Part shown: positions 1 to 6,776 of the stretch, piece by piece
How the letters are laid out: every line of letters begins with the position of its first letter
Position numbering within the stretch: position 1 is the stretch's first letter
Source of the DNA: an uncultured Bacilli bacterium
Lineage (GTDB): Bacteria > Bacillota_I > Bacilli_A > RF39 > UBA660
DNA: 21,434 bases
Reading direction: 5' to 3'
Assembly: GCA_947587565.1 (NCBI GenBank)
Contig: CANPYA010000007.1
Span: 1-21,434 of the forward strand
Notes under the pieces: model-generated
Seen by the model: the letters and a program-made list of their open reading frames with translations, nothing else
What the model was told of the DNA's origin: nothing
The model's database searches: none
Position numbers and translations under genes: made by a program

Positions 1-520
1 TTCTATTACCAAATTTTAGCATATATAAATTATTTATATAATTTTTTAGTTTTTCTCCTAAAGGAGTTAATTCAATATTTTCTCTTCTTATTCCAAGGGC
101 TACAGATATGTTTGATGCTTGGCTAGTTTGAGCATCTAAATCGCCAAATTTTTGAAAATAACTTTCAACACTTTTTTCTTTTAAATTTTGTTCTAAATCA
201 GCAATTACTTGCCTTCTTTCAGCAATAACACTTTCTACATATTTTTGACATTTATTATCTAAAGAATTATTTTTATCAAATTCATATAAATTATTAGCAT
301 TTATATATTCTAATTCATCAAGATTAAGTGTAAGAATGAAATTTACAAAATAATTAGCATATAAATCTTCAATATCTATTTCGCCATTATTAATTTGTTC
401 AATAGTAACTTCTTTAGATTCTATTAATTCTTTTTTAAATTGTTCAATAGAATAACTCTTTTTTCTTTCTACTTGATGATTCACTAATTCCATATCAATT
501 ACTTTTTCTTTTGTAAACAT
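1..520 (-). CDS. Hypothetical protein, 3' end cut off by window edge
   Basis: My translation from the ATG at 520 stays open for 173 codons to the left edge, so the C-terminus is missing. The product begins MFTKEKVIDMELVNHQVERK, is rich in Glu, Lys and Asn, and looks soluble and mostly helical, with no membrane segment or signal peptide in the visible part. I do not recognise the family. An AAGGAG ribosome binding site lies 10 bases upstream. An in-frame ATG three codons earlier (at 529) abuts that site and is less likely to be used. The gene starts 23 bases after the stop of the preceding gene, so it is probably the fourth gene of the cassette led by the small sigma-like factor at 2366. Function unknown. 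Confidence 0.8.
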   Translation of the reverse strand, partial: MFTKEKVIDMELVNHQVERKKSYSIEQFKKELIESKEVTIEQINNGEIDIEDLYANYFVNFILTLNLDELEYINANNLYEFDKNNSLDNKCQKYVESVIAERRQVIADLEQNLKEKSVESYFQKFGDLDAQTSQASNISVALGIRRENIELTPLGEKLKNYINNLYMLKFGNR

Positions 521-543
521 ATATACCATCTCCTTATTTACCA

Positions 544-1206
544 TTATTCTTCCTTATCAAGTTCTTCTAACTTTTTATCAATTTCACTAATAACATCATC
601 AACTTTAATATCAGTATTTGGAATATTATGTTTTGCTTCAGTTTGAACTAATTCATCACTTACAAAATCATTTAATTTGTAGTCATCATTAATATTAAAA
701 TTATAGTCGGAATTTATTAAACTTCCTAAAGCATTTAAATTTTTATTTTCATTATATTTTAAAAGTAAATTACGAAATTCAGTATTTTTTAATATATAAC
801 CGATAATAAAATTTAAACAAAAACGAATTATTTCGGTATTATTAGGATTTCTAACCTCTACAGTTTCTTCACCTATTGTATATGATACTTTATAAACACC
901 ATTCATATCTTCTTCTTGAGGTGTTAAAAAATGGTTTGATGGTTTTAACTTTTCAAAATCAACTTCCCTTATTTTCTCGCAAAAACTATCAACAATAGCA
1001 TTATTAGGTAGTATTCCTCCATCATTAGAATAACTTGTAAAATGCTTCGCTAAATCTATGCCATTATCTTTACCAAGTCGTATTGAAAAACTAAGTATAT
1101 TAGGGTTTCCATTAGGGTATATATCAAGTAGAAAAGATGAAACATCACCAATTTCAGTTAATCCACCATACCAACTAAAAGTTACTTTATTAATATTATT
1201 ATTCAT
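544..1206 (-). CDS. Hypothetical protein (220 aa), third gene of sigma-led cassette
   Basis: The protein has 220 residues. The N-terminal half looks beta-rich (it opens with NKVTFSWYGGLTEIGDVSSF), a short hydrophobic stretch follows near residues 130-138 (CLNFIIGYI), and the tail is acidic and charged, ending KKLEELDKEE. There is no signal peptide and no convincing transmembrane helix, so it is probably cytoplasmic. An AAAGGAG site lies 9 bases before the ATG, and the gene begins 19 bases after the stop of the gene before it. It therefore very likely shares a transcript with the sigma-like factor and the neighbouring unknown genes. I do not recognise the family and assign no function. Confidence 0.8.
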   Translation of the reverse strand: MNNNINKVTFSWYGGLTEIGDVSSFLLDIYPNGNPNILSFSIRLGKDNGIDLAKHFTSYSNDGGILPNNAIVDSFCEKIREVDFEKLKPSNHFLTPQEEDMNGVYKVSYTIGEETVEVRNPNNTEIIRFCLNFIIGYILKNTEFRNLLLKYNENKNLNALGSLINSDYNFNINDDYKLNDFVSDELVQTEAKHNIPNTDIKVDDVISEIDKKLEELDKEE

Positions 1207-1225
1207 TTTATGTATCTCCTTTACA

Positions 1226-1900
1226 TTAATAATTAAAGAAATTATCTATTCCTATTACTCCATCATAATAATTATTCATAATTTCACAACATAACTTAAT
1301 CTTATTTTTATCAATATAATTATTATTTTTATATTCTTCAATAATTTGTTTAAATAAATTATCATAATACAAAGTTAAATAATTATATTTAGATACTACA
1401 ACTAAATCTACTAATTCATCTATTTTTTGAGTTAAATCTTGTTCCATATTAGCATATACATAATCATTAATATTTATTTTTTCACCATCAATAATAAATT
1501 CATTGTTAAAAACTTCCGCTAATTTTTGTTGAATAGGTAAATTATCATTCTTAATATCTTCTTTTAAATATTCTTTATATTGTAATTTTTTACTTACAAT
1601 ATATTTAGATATTTCTTTTTGTTTATTATCTATTTCTTTATTAATTAAATTACTCTTAACAAAATCATTATTTTTTGTAGCATTAAATTCTAATATTTCA
1701 TTATTTTTAATATCAATTAATAACCAATAATTAGGTTTTATTTGACTATCTTTGTCCCATACTTGTTCATTTTTATGAGTTAACATAATACCAATATATA
1801 AATTGCTACCATCTATTCTTAACATTGGGTATAGTGGAACATAATCATTTAATCCTCTTTTTTCTTTTTCCTTATTGGCAATTTCTAAATATTTATCCAT
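1226..1900 (-). CDS. Hypothetical protein (224 aa), coupled to the sigma-like factor
   Basis: This is a 224-residue soluble protein. Its N-terminal part (about 20-75) contains PLYPMLRIDGSNLYIGIML and a segment NYWLLIDIKNNEILEFN that looks like a small beta-rich domain. The remainder is a long Lys/Glu/Asn-rich helical region. No transmembrane helix is visible, so it is not a classical membrane anti-sigma factor. The ATG lies inside the last codons of the upstream sigma-like gene (8-base overlap), with AAAGGAG 7 bases before it, which indicates translational coupling. Position alone would allow a regulator or partner of that sigma factor, but nothing in the sequence proves this. Family not recognised. 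Confidence 0.8.
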   Translation of the reverse strand: MDKYLEIANKEKEKRGLNDYVPLYPMLRIDGSNLYIGIMLTHKNEQVWDKDSQIKPNYWLLIDIKNNEILEFNATKNNDFVKSNLINKEIDNKQKEISKYIVSKKLQYKEYLKEDIKNDNLPIQQKLAEVFNNEFIIDGEKININDYVYANMEQDLTQKIDELVDLVVVSKYNYLTLYYDNLFKQIIEEYKNNNYIDKNKIKLCCEIMNNYYDGVIGIDNFFNY

Positions 1901-2366
1901 TATATTTCTCCTTTACTTTATTTCTAGCACTATATAAATAATATTTAATATTTGATTCGCTAGAATTTAATTTATTACTAATTTCTTTTATTGAAAAATC
2001 ATTATAATAATATAGTTTAAATGTTAAAAGTTCATTTTTAGTTAGACCAATATCATTTATATTATCTAGTATCTCTTTATATATTACTTTATCAAGCAAG
2101 TTATCTTCATAACCAACATCATTACTGTCATCATAACTAACATTATTTTTTTCTTTTATATATTTTTTAGCTTTGTTACACCAACAATTATAGGCTATTT
2201 TCCATATTAGATTATCTAACAATTTGATATCAATATCTTTATTAAAATATTCAAATATCGCTAAAAATACATTATTAGTTAAATCTTCGGCATCTTCTTT
2301 ATGTTTTGTTTTCTTTAATGCCCAGTAATATATTTTATCGTAATATTCATCATATACTGCATCCAT
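1893..2366 (-). CDS. Small sigma-70-family (ECF-like) RNA polymerase sigma factor
   Basis: The 157-residue protein has the two-domain layout of small sigma factors. A region-2-like segment (residues about 5-71) contains YDEYYDKIYYWALKKT, KHKEDAEDLTNNVFLAIFEY and a Trp-rich IWKIAYNCWCNKAKKY. A region-4-like helix-turn-helix (about 106-155) contains LTKNELLTFKLYY, FSIKEISNKLNSSESNIKYY and a closing SARNKVKEKY. It would direct core polymerase to a subset of promoters. I chose the ATG at 2366 because GAAGGGTGG lies 5 bases upstream. A GTG three codons earlier (2375) falls inside that ribosome binding site. The next gene overlaps by 8 bases. No membrane anti-sigma gene follows. Phage-type or competence-type regulators share this fold, so the subgroup is uncertain. 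Confidence 0.82.
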   Translation of the reverse strand: MDAVYDEYYDKIYYWALKKTKHKEDAEDLTNNVFLAIFEYFNKDIDIKLLDNLIWKIAYNCWCNKAKKYIKEKNNVSYDDSNDVGYEDNLLDKVIYKEILDNINDIGLTKNELLTFKLYYYNDFSIKEISNKLNSSESNIKYYLYSARNKVKEKYNG

Positions 2367-2442
2367 TATATCCACCCTTCACTTATATAGTGTCTACTTT
2401 TTAATAAAAGTTAGAAAAAATTTACAAAATTCCAAAATTATC

Positions 2443-2477
2443 AAAAAAATGTTAATAATTACCTAGTTATTAACATT
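2443..2477 (-). terminator. Intrinsic terminator after the 104-aa gene
   Basis: There is a perfect 11-bp inverted repeat (arms 2448-2458 and 2467-2477) with an 8-base loop. On the minus strand the U-tract comes from the run of A at 2443-2447 together with the end of the stem. The stem is AT-rich, with only two G-C pairs, but perfect. The stop codon of the upstream gene overlaps the base of the stem. Confidence 0.7.
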
Positions 2478-2790
2478 AATTTAAAAATTCTTCGATATTA
2501 AAATTATAAATCACAATATCAGTATCATTAAACATAATATAAGTATTATTGTCTTCTACACTGTAATCTAAATTATTTAAAGGAATAGTTAATTCTAAAT
2601 AATACTCAGGTTGAATTTGAATACCCCTGCCAATTAAAATATTAAATTTATTGGCGTTATTAAAAAGTAAAATATTTTTGTTAGTAACCACGACTGATAA
2701 ATCGTAGTTTTTCTCTCCTACATCTACCATTCCTTTAGGATTTTCATATAACATCTTCTCGTCATTTTTCGCAAATTCATAATGATACAT
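2476..2790 (-). CDS. Hypothetical small protein (104 aa)
   Basis: This is a small soluble protein without a signal peptide or membrane segment. Alternating hydrophobic stretches (LSVVVTNKNILLFNN near 32-46, YYLELTIPLNNLDYSV near 63-78, TYIMF and DIVIYNF near the end) suggest a single all-beta domain, loosely reminiscent of bacterial PH-like folds. This resemblance is by eye only. AAAGGA lies 8 bases before the ATG. The gene has its own extended -10 promoter (2813-2821) and its own hairpin terminator (2443-2477), so it is a one-gene unit between the alpha operon and the sigma-led cassette. Function unknown. Confidence 0.75.
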   Translation of the reverse strand: MYHYEFAKNDEKMLYENPKGMVDVGEKNYDLSVVVTNKNILLFNNANKFNILIGRGIQIQPEYYLELTIPLNNLDYSVEDNNTYIMFNDTDIVIYNFNIEEFLN

Positions 2791-2812
2791 TAAATCAGTC
2801 CTTTCTAATTAA

Positions 2813-2821
2813 AGTATAACA
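2813..2821 (-). promoter_or_regulatory. Extended -10 promoter for the 104-aa gene
   Basis: The minus strand reads TGTTATACT, an extended -10 element (TG, one base, then a 5/6 match to TATAAT). There is no good -35 box at the right spacing, as is usual for extended -10 promoters. The predicted start of transcription leaves a short leader of about 15 bases with the AAAGGA site. Confidence 0.5.
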
Positions 2822-2842
2822 TATATTTTTATTATTATATAT

Positions 2843-2869
2843 AAAAAGAAGATCACCTAAGTAATCTTC
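2843..2869 (-). terminator. Intrinsic terminator closing the S10-spc-alpha transcript
   Basis: A 9-bp stem (arms 2848-2856 and 2861-2869, including one G-U pair) with a 4-base loop TTAG is followed on the minus strand by five U. It sits seven bases after the rplQ stop codon and marks the end of the ribosomal protein transcription unit. Confidence 0.88.
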
Positions 2870-2875
2870 CCATTA

Positions 2876-3217
2876 TTAAACTAATTCAATTCTTACTTCT
2901 AAAGCGTCATCACCACGACGTTCACTAAGTTTAATAATCTTAGTATAACCACCATTACGATTTTCATATCTTTTAGCTAAATCATCAAAAACTTTTTTAA
3001 CAACTTCTTTATCATTATGTAAGAATGCTAAAGCTTTTCTTCTAGAAACTAAAGTTCCTCTTTTACCATAAGTAATCATTTTATCAACAAATTTTCTTAC
3101 TTCTTTAGCTCTTGCTTCAGTAGTAACAACAGATTCATGCATTATAACATCTTTTGTAAGTCCTGCTAAAATGCTTCTTCTAATTCTTGTTTCTCTTCCT
3201 AATTTTCTATATGCCAT
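2876..3217 (-). CDS. rplQ: 50S ribosomal protein L17
   Basis: L17 binds 23S rRNA near the polypeptide exit side of the large subunit. The 113 residues match the family along the whole length: N-terminal MAYRKLGRETRIRRSILAGL, the central KRGTLVSRRKAL segment, and a C-terminus RRGDDALEVRIELV. Family members in Bacilli are about 120 residues, so this one is slightly short in the middle but complete. AAGGAG lies 9 bases before the ATG. It is the last gene of the alpha operon, six bases after rpoA, and a hairpin terminator follows directly. Confidence 0.97.
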   Translation of the reverse strand: MAYRKLGRETRIRRSILAGLTKDVIMHESVVTTEARAKEVRKFVDKMITYGKRGTLVSRRKALAFLHNDKEVVKKVFDDLAKRYENRNGGYTKIIKLSERRGDDALEVRIELV

Positions 3218-3223
3218 AATCCA

Positions 3224-4171
3224 TTACTCCTTAAATGTTAGTCCTAAGTCAGCAACTTTATCAAGAACTTCTTTTAAACTCTTCTTTCCTAAGTTTCTAA
3301 TCTTAGTAACTTCTACTTCTTTTTTATCAACTAAGTCTTGAACAGTATGAATACCTGCTCTTTTTAAGCAATTATATGCTCTAACACTAAATTCTACTTC
3401 TTCAATTGGAGTTTCAAGAGTCTTCGTAATAGTATCTACTTTCTTCTCTTGCATTAAACCAGATATATCACTAATAGAATTTAAATCAGTTATAATTGCA
3501 AAATGTTCTACTAATATTTTACCTGCTAAAGCTAAAGCTTCTTCCGGAGTCATACTACCATTAGTAGTAACTTCCATAATTAATTTATCATAATTTTCAT
3601 TTTGACCAACCCGAGTATCAACAACTTCATATTTAACAAGTTCAATTGGTGAATAAGATGAATCAATAGCAATAGTACCAACTGAAGCATCTTCTAATCT
3701 CTTTTTATTTTCTTTAGCATCAACATAGCCACGACCGTTTTCCACAGTCATTTCAATATCAATTTTGCCACCTTCAACTAATGTACAAATAACTAAATCC
3801 GTATTAATTACATCAACATCAGCATCTTTTTCAATCATTCCAGCAGTTACAACACCTTCTTTATCAGCATGTAATCTAATAACTTTCTTTTCATCAGAAT
3901 GATTTTTAACAACTAAATTTTTAATATTTAATACAATACCAGTAACATCTTCGACAACACCTTCAATTTTTTGAAATTCGTGTAAAACACCATCAATTTT
4001 GATACTAGTAACAGCACTACCTGGAAGACTAGATAATAATACTCTTCTTAAAGCATTACCAATCGTAGTTCCAAATCCTCTTTCCAATGGTTCAAGTTCA
4101 AATTTACCAAAATGGTTACTATCTTGATATTCAGTAATTTTGTATTCCGGTTTTTCAAATTTTATCATCAT
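3224..4171 (-). CDS. rpoA: DNA-directed RNA polymerase subunit alpha
   Basis: Alpha dimerises to start assembly of RNA polymerase and contacts upstream promoter DNA and activators. The N-terminal assembly domain (about 1-230) shows FELEPLERGFGTTIGNALRR and LLSSLPGSAVTSIKIDGV. The C-terminal domain (about 257-311) has SVRAYNCLKRAGI, with Arg264 at the position of the UP-element-binding Arg265 of E. coli, and RNLGKKSLKEVL. The length of 315 is normal. Two ATG codons are adjacent; the first is used here because AAGGG lies 10 bases before it, which is already rather far. It sits between rpsK and rplQ as in the standard alpha operon, and rpsD is not in this cluster, as in Bacillus. Confidence 0.98.
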   Translation of the reverse strand: MMIKFEKPEYKITEYQDSNHFGKFELEPLERGFGTTIGNALRRVLLSSLPGSAVTSIKIDGVLHEFQKIEGVVEDVTGIVLNIKNLVVKNHSDEKKVIRLHADKEGVVTAGMIEKDADVDVINTDLVICTLVEGGKIDIEMTVENGRGYVDAKENKKRLEDASVGTIAIDSSYSPIELVKYEVVDTRVGQNENYDKLIMEVTTNGSMTPEEALALAGKILVEHFAIITDLNSISDISGLMQEKKVDTITKTLETPIEEVEFSVRAYNCLKRAGIHTVQDLVDKKEVEVTKIRNLGKKSLKEVLDKVADLGLTFKE

Positions 4172-4193
4172 ACAATATTATCCCTTTCTTTAA

Positions 4194-4577
4194 TTAGTTT
4201 CTTGGTCTTTTTGGTGGACGACATCCGTTGTGTGGTACTGGAGTTTCATCTATAATACTTGTAACTTCTAAGCCAGCACTTTGAAGTGAACGAATTGCAT
4301 TTTCTCTTCCTGGTGCTAAACCTTTAACATGAACTTCAACTTTTTTAACTCCTTCTTGAATAGCAGCGGTTGCCGCAGCTTCAGCTGTAAGTCCAGCAGC
4401 ATACGGAGTTTTCTTTTTGCTTCCTAAATAACCAATTCTTCCCGCACTAGACCAACTAATAGCATTACCATCTTTATCAGAGATTGTAACGATAGTATTA
4501 TTGTAAGTAGCGTGAATATGAGCAACTGCTTCAGGAATATTCTTTTTAACTTTTCTTTTTCTTCTATTATATGCCAT
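4194..4577 (-). CDS. rpsK: 30S ribosomal protein S11
   Basis: S11 sits on the platform of the small subunit near the mRNA exit and the E site. The 127-residue product carries the family's HIHATYNNTIVTISDKDGN, SSAGRIGYLGSKKKTPYAAG and the conserved C-terminal end PHNGCRPPKRPRN. Length and both ends agree with the family. It follows rpsM by ten bases and precedes rpoA by 22 bases, the usual order of the alpha operon. Confidence 0.98.
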   Translation of the reverse strand: MAYNRRKRKVKKNIPEAVAHIHATYNNTIVTISDKDGNAISWSSAGRIGYLGSKKKTPYAAGLTAEAAATAAIQEGVKKVEVHVKGLAPGRENAIRSLQSAGLEVTSIIDETPVPHNGCRPPKRPRN

Positions 4578-4587
4578 ATTTTATCCC

Positions 4588-4962
4588 CTACTTTCCTACC
4601 TTTTTCTTATTAGCCACTACTTTACCTTTACCCTTACGAGTTTTAGCATTTCTACTAGTTCTTTGTCCTCTTACAGGTAGGCCTTTTTTATGTCTAATTC
4701 CTTGATAACAATTTATTTCCATTTTGTTTTTAATGTTCATTTGAACATCTCTTCTTAAATCACCTTCAACAGTGTATTTGTCAACTTCTTTTCTTAAACG
4801 AGTGATTTCATCTTCAGTTAAATCTTTAATTTTTTTAGTTTCTTCTACACCCGCATCTTTACAAATTGTTTTTGCTAAAGGACGACCAATACCATAAATG
4901 GCTGTAAGTCCAATACAAGTATGTTTATCTCCTGGTAAATCAATATTCTTAATTCTTGCCAT
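4588..4962 (-). CDS. rpsM: 30S ribosomal protein S13
   Basis: S13 lies in the head of the small subunit and makes bridges to the 50S subunit; its C-terminal tail reaches toward the P-site tRNA. The 124-residue product has IDLPGDKHTCIGLTAIYGIG near the start, INCYQGIRHKKGLPVRGQRT near residues 83-102, and a basic tail ending KGKVVANKKKVGK. Family length is about 121, so it is complete. It begins 11 bases after rpmJ. Confidence 0.98.
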   Translation of the reverse strand: MARIKNIDLPGDKHTCIGLTAIYGIGRPLAKTICKDAGVEETKKIKDLTEDEITRLRKEVDKYTVEGDLRRDVQMNIKNKMEINCYQGIRHKKGLPVRGQRTSRNAKTRKGKGKVVANKKKVGK

Positions 4963-4973
4963 AACTTTCCTCC

Positions 4974-5087
4974 TTAACCTTGTACTTGTTTATGTTTAGG
5001 GTTATCACAAATAACCATAACTTTTCCTTTTCTTCTTATTATTTTACATTTTTTGCAAATCTTTTTTACTGATGGTCTAACTTTCAT
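4974..5087 (-). CDS. rpmJ: 50S ribosomal protein L36 (zinc-binding type)
   Basis: This 37-residue gene was found by translating the gap between infA and rpsM. The product begins MKVRPSVKKICKKCKIIRRK and ends DNPKHKQVQG. Cys11, Cys14, Cys27 and His32 form the family's zinc ribbon, so this is the zinc-binding (C+) form. L36 is a small 23S rRNA-binding protein of the large subunit. A GAGGAGAG ribosome binding site lies just upstream. The position between infA and rpsM is the standard one. Confidence 0.97.
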   Translation of the reverse strand: MKVRPSVKKICKKCKIIRRKGKVMVICDNPKHKQVQG

Positions 5088-5122
5088 AATACTCTCCTCT
5101 TCTTTTTTTATTCTTTCATGAA

Positions 5123-5383
5123 TTATCTTTTATTCCATGTAATTATCCCACGTGTTAAATCATAAGGCGATAATTGTACTGTAACGGTATCACCTGGTAG
5201 AACACGTATTGTATTAATGCGCATTTTACCAGAAACGTAGGCTTTTACAGTATGGCCATTAGGTAATTCGACTAAATAGTCAGAACCTTTTAAAACCTCA
5301 ATAACCTTGCCTTCGACTTCAATTTTATCATTCTTCTTCGATTCTCCATTATTATGTTTTTTAGAATCTGCCAAATTTTTCAC
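5123..5383 (-). CDS. infA: Translation initiation factor IF-1
   Basis: IF-1 binds the A site of the 30S subunit during initiation. It is a single OB-fold, seen here from about residue 20 (KIEVEGKVIEVLKG, PNGHTVKAYVSGKMR, LPGDTVTVQLSPYDLTRGII). The 86 residues are longer than the usual 72 because of a polar N-terminus rich in Lys, Asn and Ser. Start choice is open. The GTG at 5383 is only one base after AGGGAG, whereas a TTG at 5374 is 10 bases after it and would give the family-like N-terminus M-A-D. The TTG start may be the real one. It begins 14 bases after map. Confidence 0.95.
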   Translation of the reverse strand: MKNLADSKKHNNGESKKNDKIEVEGKVIEVLKGSDYLVELPNGHTVKAYVSGKMRINTIRVLPGDTVTVQLSPYDLTRGIITWNKR

Positions 5384-5397
5384 TCTCCCTATATTTT

Positions 5398-6141
5398 TTA
5401 TTCTTGGGTTAATATTTCATAACCATCTTTTGTTACTAATACAGTATGTTCAAAATGAGCACTAGGTAATCCATCATCAGTTCTTACTGTCCAATCATTA
5501 TCTTCTAAGTAAATATCTTCTTCACCCAAAGTTAACATTGGTTCAACAGCAATAACCATACCACTTCTTAGTCTTGTATTATCATTTGTTACATAATTAG
5601 GAACATCTGGATCTTCATGAATACTTGTTCCAACTCCATGACCAACTAGTTCTCTTACTACCCCTAAGTTGTGTAATTTAGCAAAATTTTCAATCTTGCC
5701 TCCAATGTCTCTTATTTTAACACCATCTTTAATAACACTCAAGCCTTCATATAAAGATTTTTTTGTATTTGCTACTAAATCTTCGATTTCTTTAGATGTT
5801 TCACCAACTATATAAGTATTGGCTGAGTCCGAATGATATCCTTTATAACAAACCCCAATATCGACTGAGACAACATCACCGGCTTTGATTTTTCTCATTC
5901 CCGGTATCCCATGCACTACTTCATCATTTATCGAGATACAGATACTTGCTGGGTATCCTTCAAATCCTAGAAATGAAGGAGTACAATTATTTTTTAAAAT
6001 AAATTTATGGGCTATTTCATCTAAAGCTTTGGTACTAATACCGGGCTTTATATTCTTAGCCACTTCTAAATGGGTTAAATAATTGATTTTCCCAGCATGT
6101 CGCATTAATTCAATTTCTCTATCACTTTTAATACTAATCAT
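5398..6141 (-). CDS. map: Methionine aminopeptidase, type I
   Basis: The enzyme removes the initiator methionine from nascent proteins when the second residue is small. The 247-residue product contains the five metal ligands of the pita-bread fold: Asp94 and Asp105 (VSVDIGVCYKGYHSDSAN), His168 (VGHGVGTSIHEDP), Glu200 (AVEPML) and Glu231 (HFEHTVLV). The conserved substrate-side His77 is present in NDEVVHGIPG. It lacks an N-terminal SEC-C or SH3-binding extension. Its ATG overlaps the adk stop as ATGA, so the two are probably translationally coupled, as is common in this operon. Confidence 0.98.
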   Translation of the reverse strand: MISIKSDREIELMRHAGKINYLTHLEVAKNIKPGISTKALDEIAHKFILKNNCTPSFLGFEGYPASICISINDEVVHGIPGMRKIKAGDVVSVDIGVCYKGYHSDSANTYIVGETSKEIEDLVANTKKSLYEGLSVIKDGVKIRDIGGKIENFAKLHNLGVVRELVGHGVGTSIHEDPDVPNYVTNDNTRLRSGMVIAVEPMLTLGEEDIYLEDNDWTVRTDDGLPSAHFEHTVLVTKDGYEILTQE

Positions 6142-6776
6142 TTCAAAATATCCTTAATTTCTTCTGTAATCTTATCACTATCTAAAGTAGCATCAACATT
6201 GTGTAATTTGTTATTCTTTTGATAGAACTCTTTAATTGGTTCTATATTATTTAAGAAGGTTGCAAATCTTACTTTAAATGCTTCTTCATTATCATCATCC
6301 CGACTAATTAATTCCTTACCACATTTATCGCAGATACCTTCAACTTTAGGCATTTGACTAGGAATGTATTTATGGAATGATGCCCCACAACTGCAAGTAA
6401 GACGGCCAAGCGCTCTTTTTAATGCTTCATCTAATGGTATATCTAAATAAATTACTTCATAATCTAATAAATTTAATTTATTTAATAATTCATCTAATAA
6501 TAATACTTGATTATAAGTTCTTGGAAAACCATCTAAGATAAATGGTTTATCAATATTTTCTAACTTATTTTGAACTAACTTTAAAACGATATCATCACTA
6601 ACTAATTCACCTTTAGCAATAATGTTTTCAATTTCTAAACCTAATTCACTTTTTTTACTTATTTCTTCTCTTAGCATATCACCAGTTGAAATATGTAAGT
6701 AACCAAGACTTTCCAATCGACTACTTTGTGTTCCTTTACCAGCAGCCGGTGGGGCAATAAAAATTACGCTTTTCAT
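6138..6776 (-). CDS. adk: Adenylate kinase with altered P-loop
   Basis: It catalyses ATP + AMP to 2 ADP in the cytoplasm. The 212-residue product has the family's AMP-site segment HISTGDMLREEI (28-39), DGFPRT (82-87) and a LID domain (about 125-160) with four cysteines (128, 130, 149, 152) in a zinc-type LID. Two things are odd. The P-loop reads APPAAGKGTQ (8-17) instead of the usual G-x-P-G-x-G-K-G-T-Q, with Ala at two glycine positions. The first Cys pair is spaced C-x-C, not C-x2-C. The Lys14 of the P-loop and the catalytic arginines (for example Arg86, Arg121, Arg125, Arg159) appear kept, so it is probably active. The TGA stop shows the standard genetic code. Confidence 0.96.
   Translation of the reverse strand: MKSVIFIAPPAAGKGTQSSRLESLGYLHISTGDMLREEISKKSELGLEIENIIAKGELVSDDIVLKLVQNKLENIDKPFILDGFPRTYNQVLLLDELLNKLNLLDYEVIYLDIPLDEALKRALGRLTCSCGASFHKYIPSQMPKVEGICDKCGKELISRDDDNEEAFKVRFATFLNNIEPIKEFYQKNNKLHNVDATLDSDKITEEIKDILK

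Noticed and set aside
1058..1294. Plus-strand open frame of 78 codons, and the other plus-strand frames at 5885, 8055, 8501, 12022, 12964 and 16904
   Set aside because: They lie opposite well supported minus-strand genes or the S10 promoter and leader, their products have no family features, and no plus-strand promoter is seen.
2378..2447. Promoter for the small sigma factor
   Set aside because: A TTGTAA and several TATA-like strings exist, but no pair has good spacing with room for a leader, so I did not call one. An ECF-type GGAAC/GTC pair is also not convincing.
6138..6140. Possible use of UGA as tryptophan (Mycoplasma code)
   Set aside because: adk ends at TGA with family length, and the tryptophans checked in infA and rplB are TGG, so the standard code fits.
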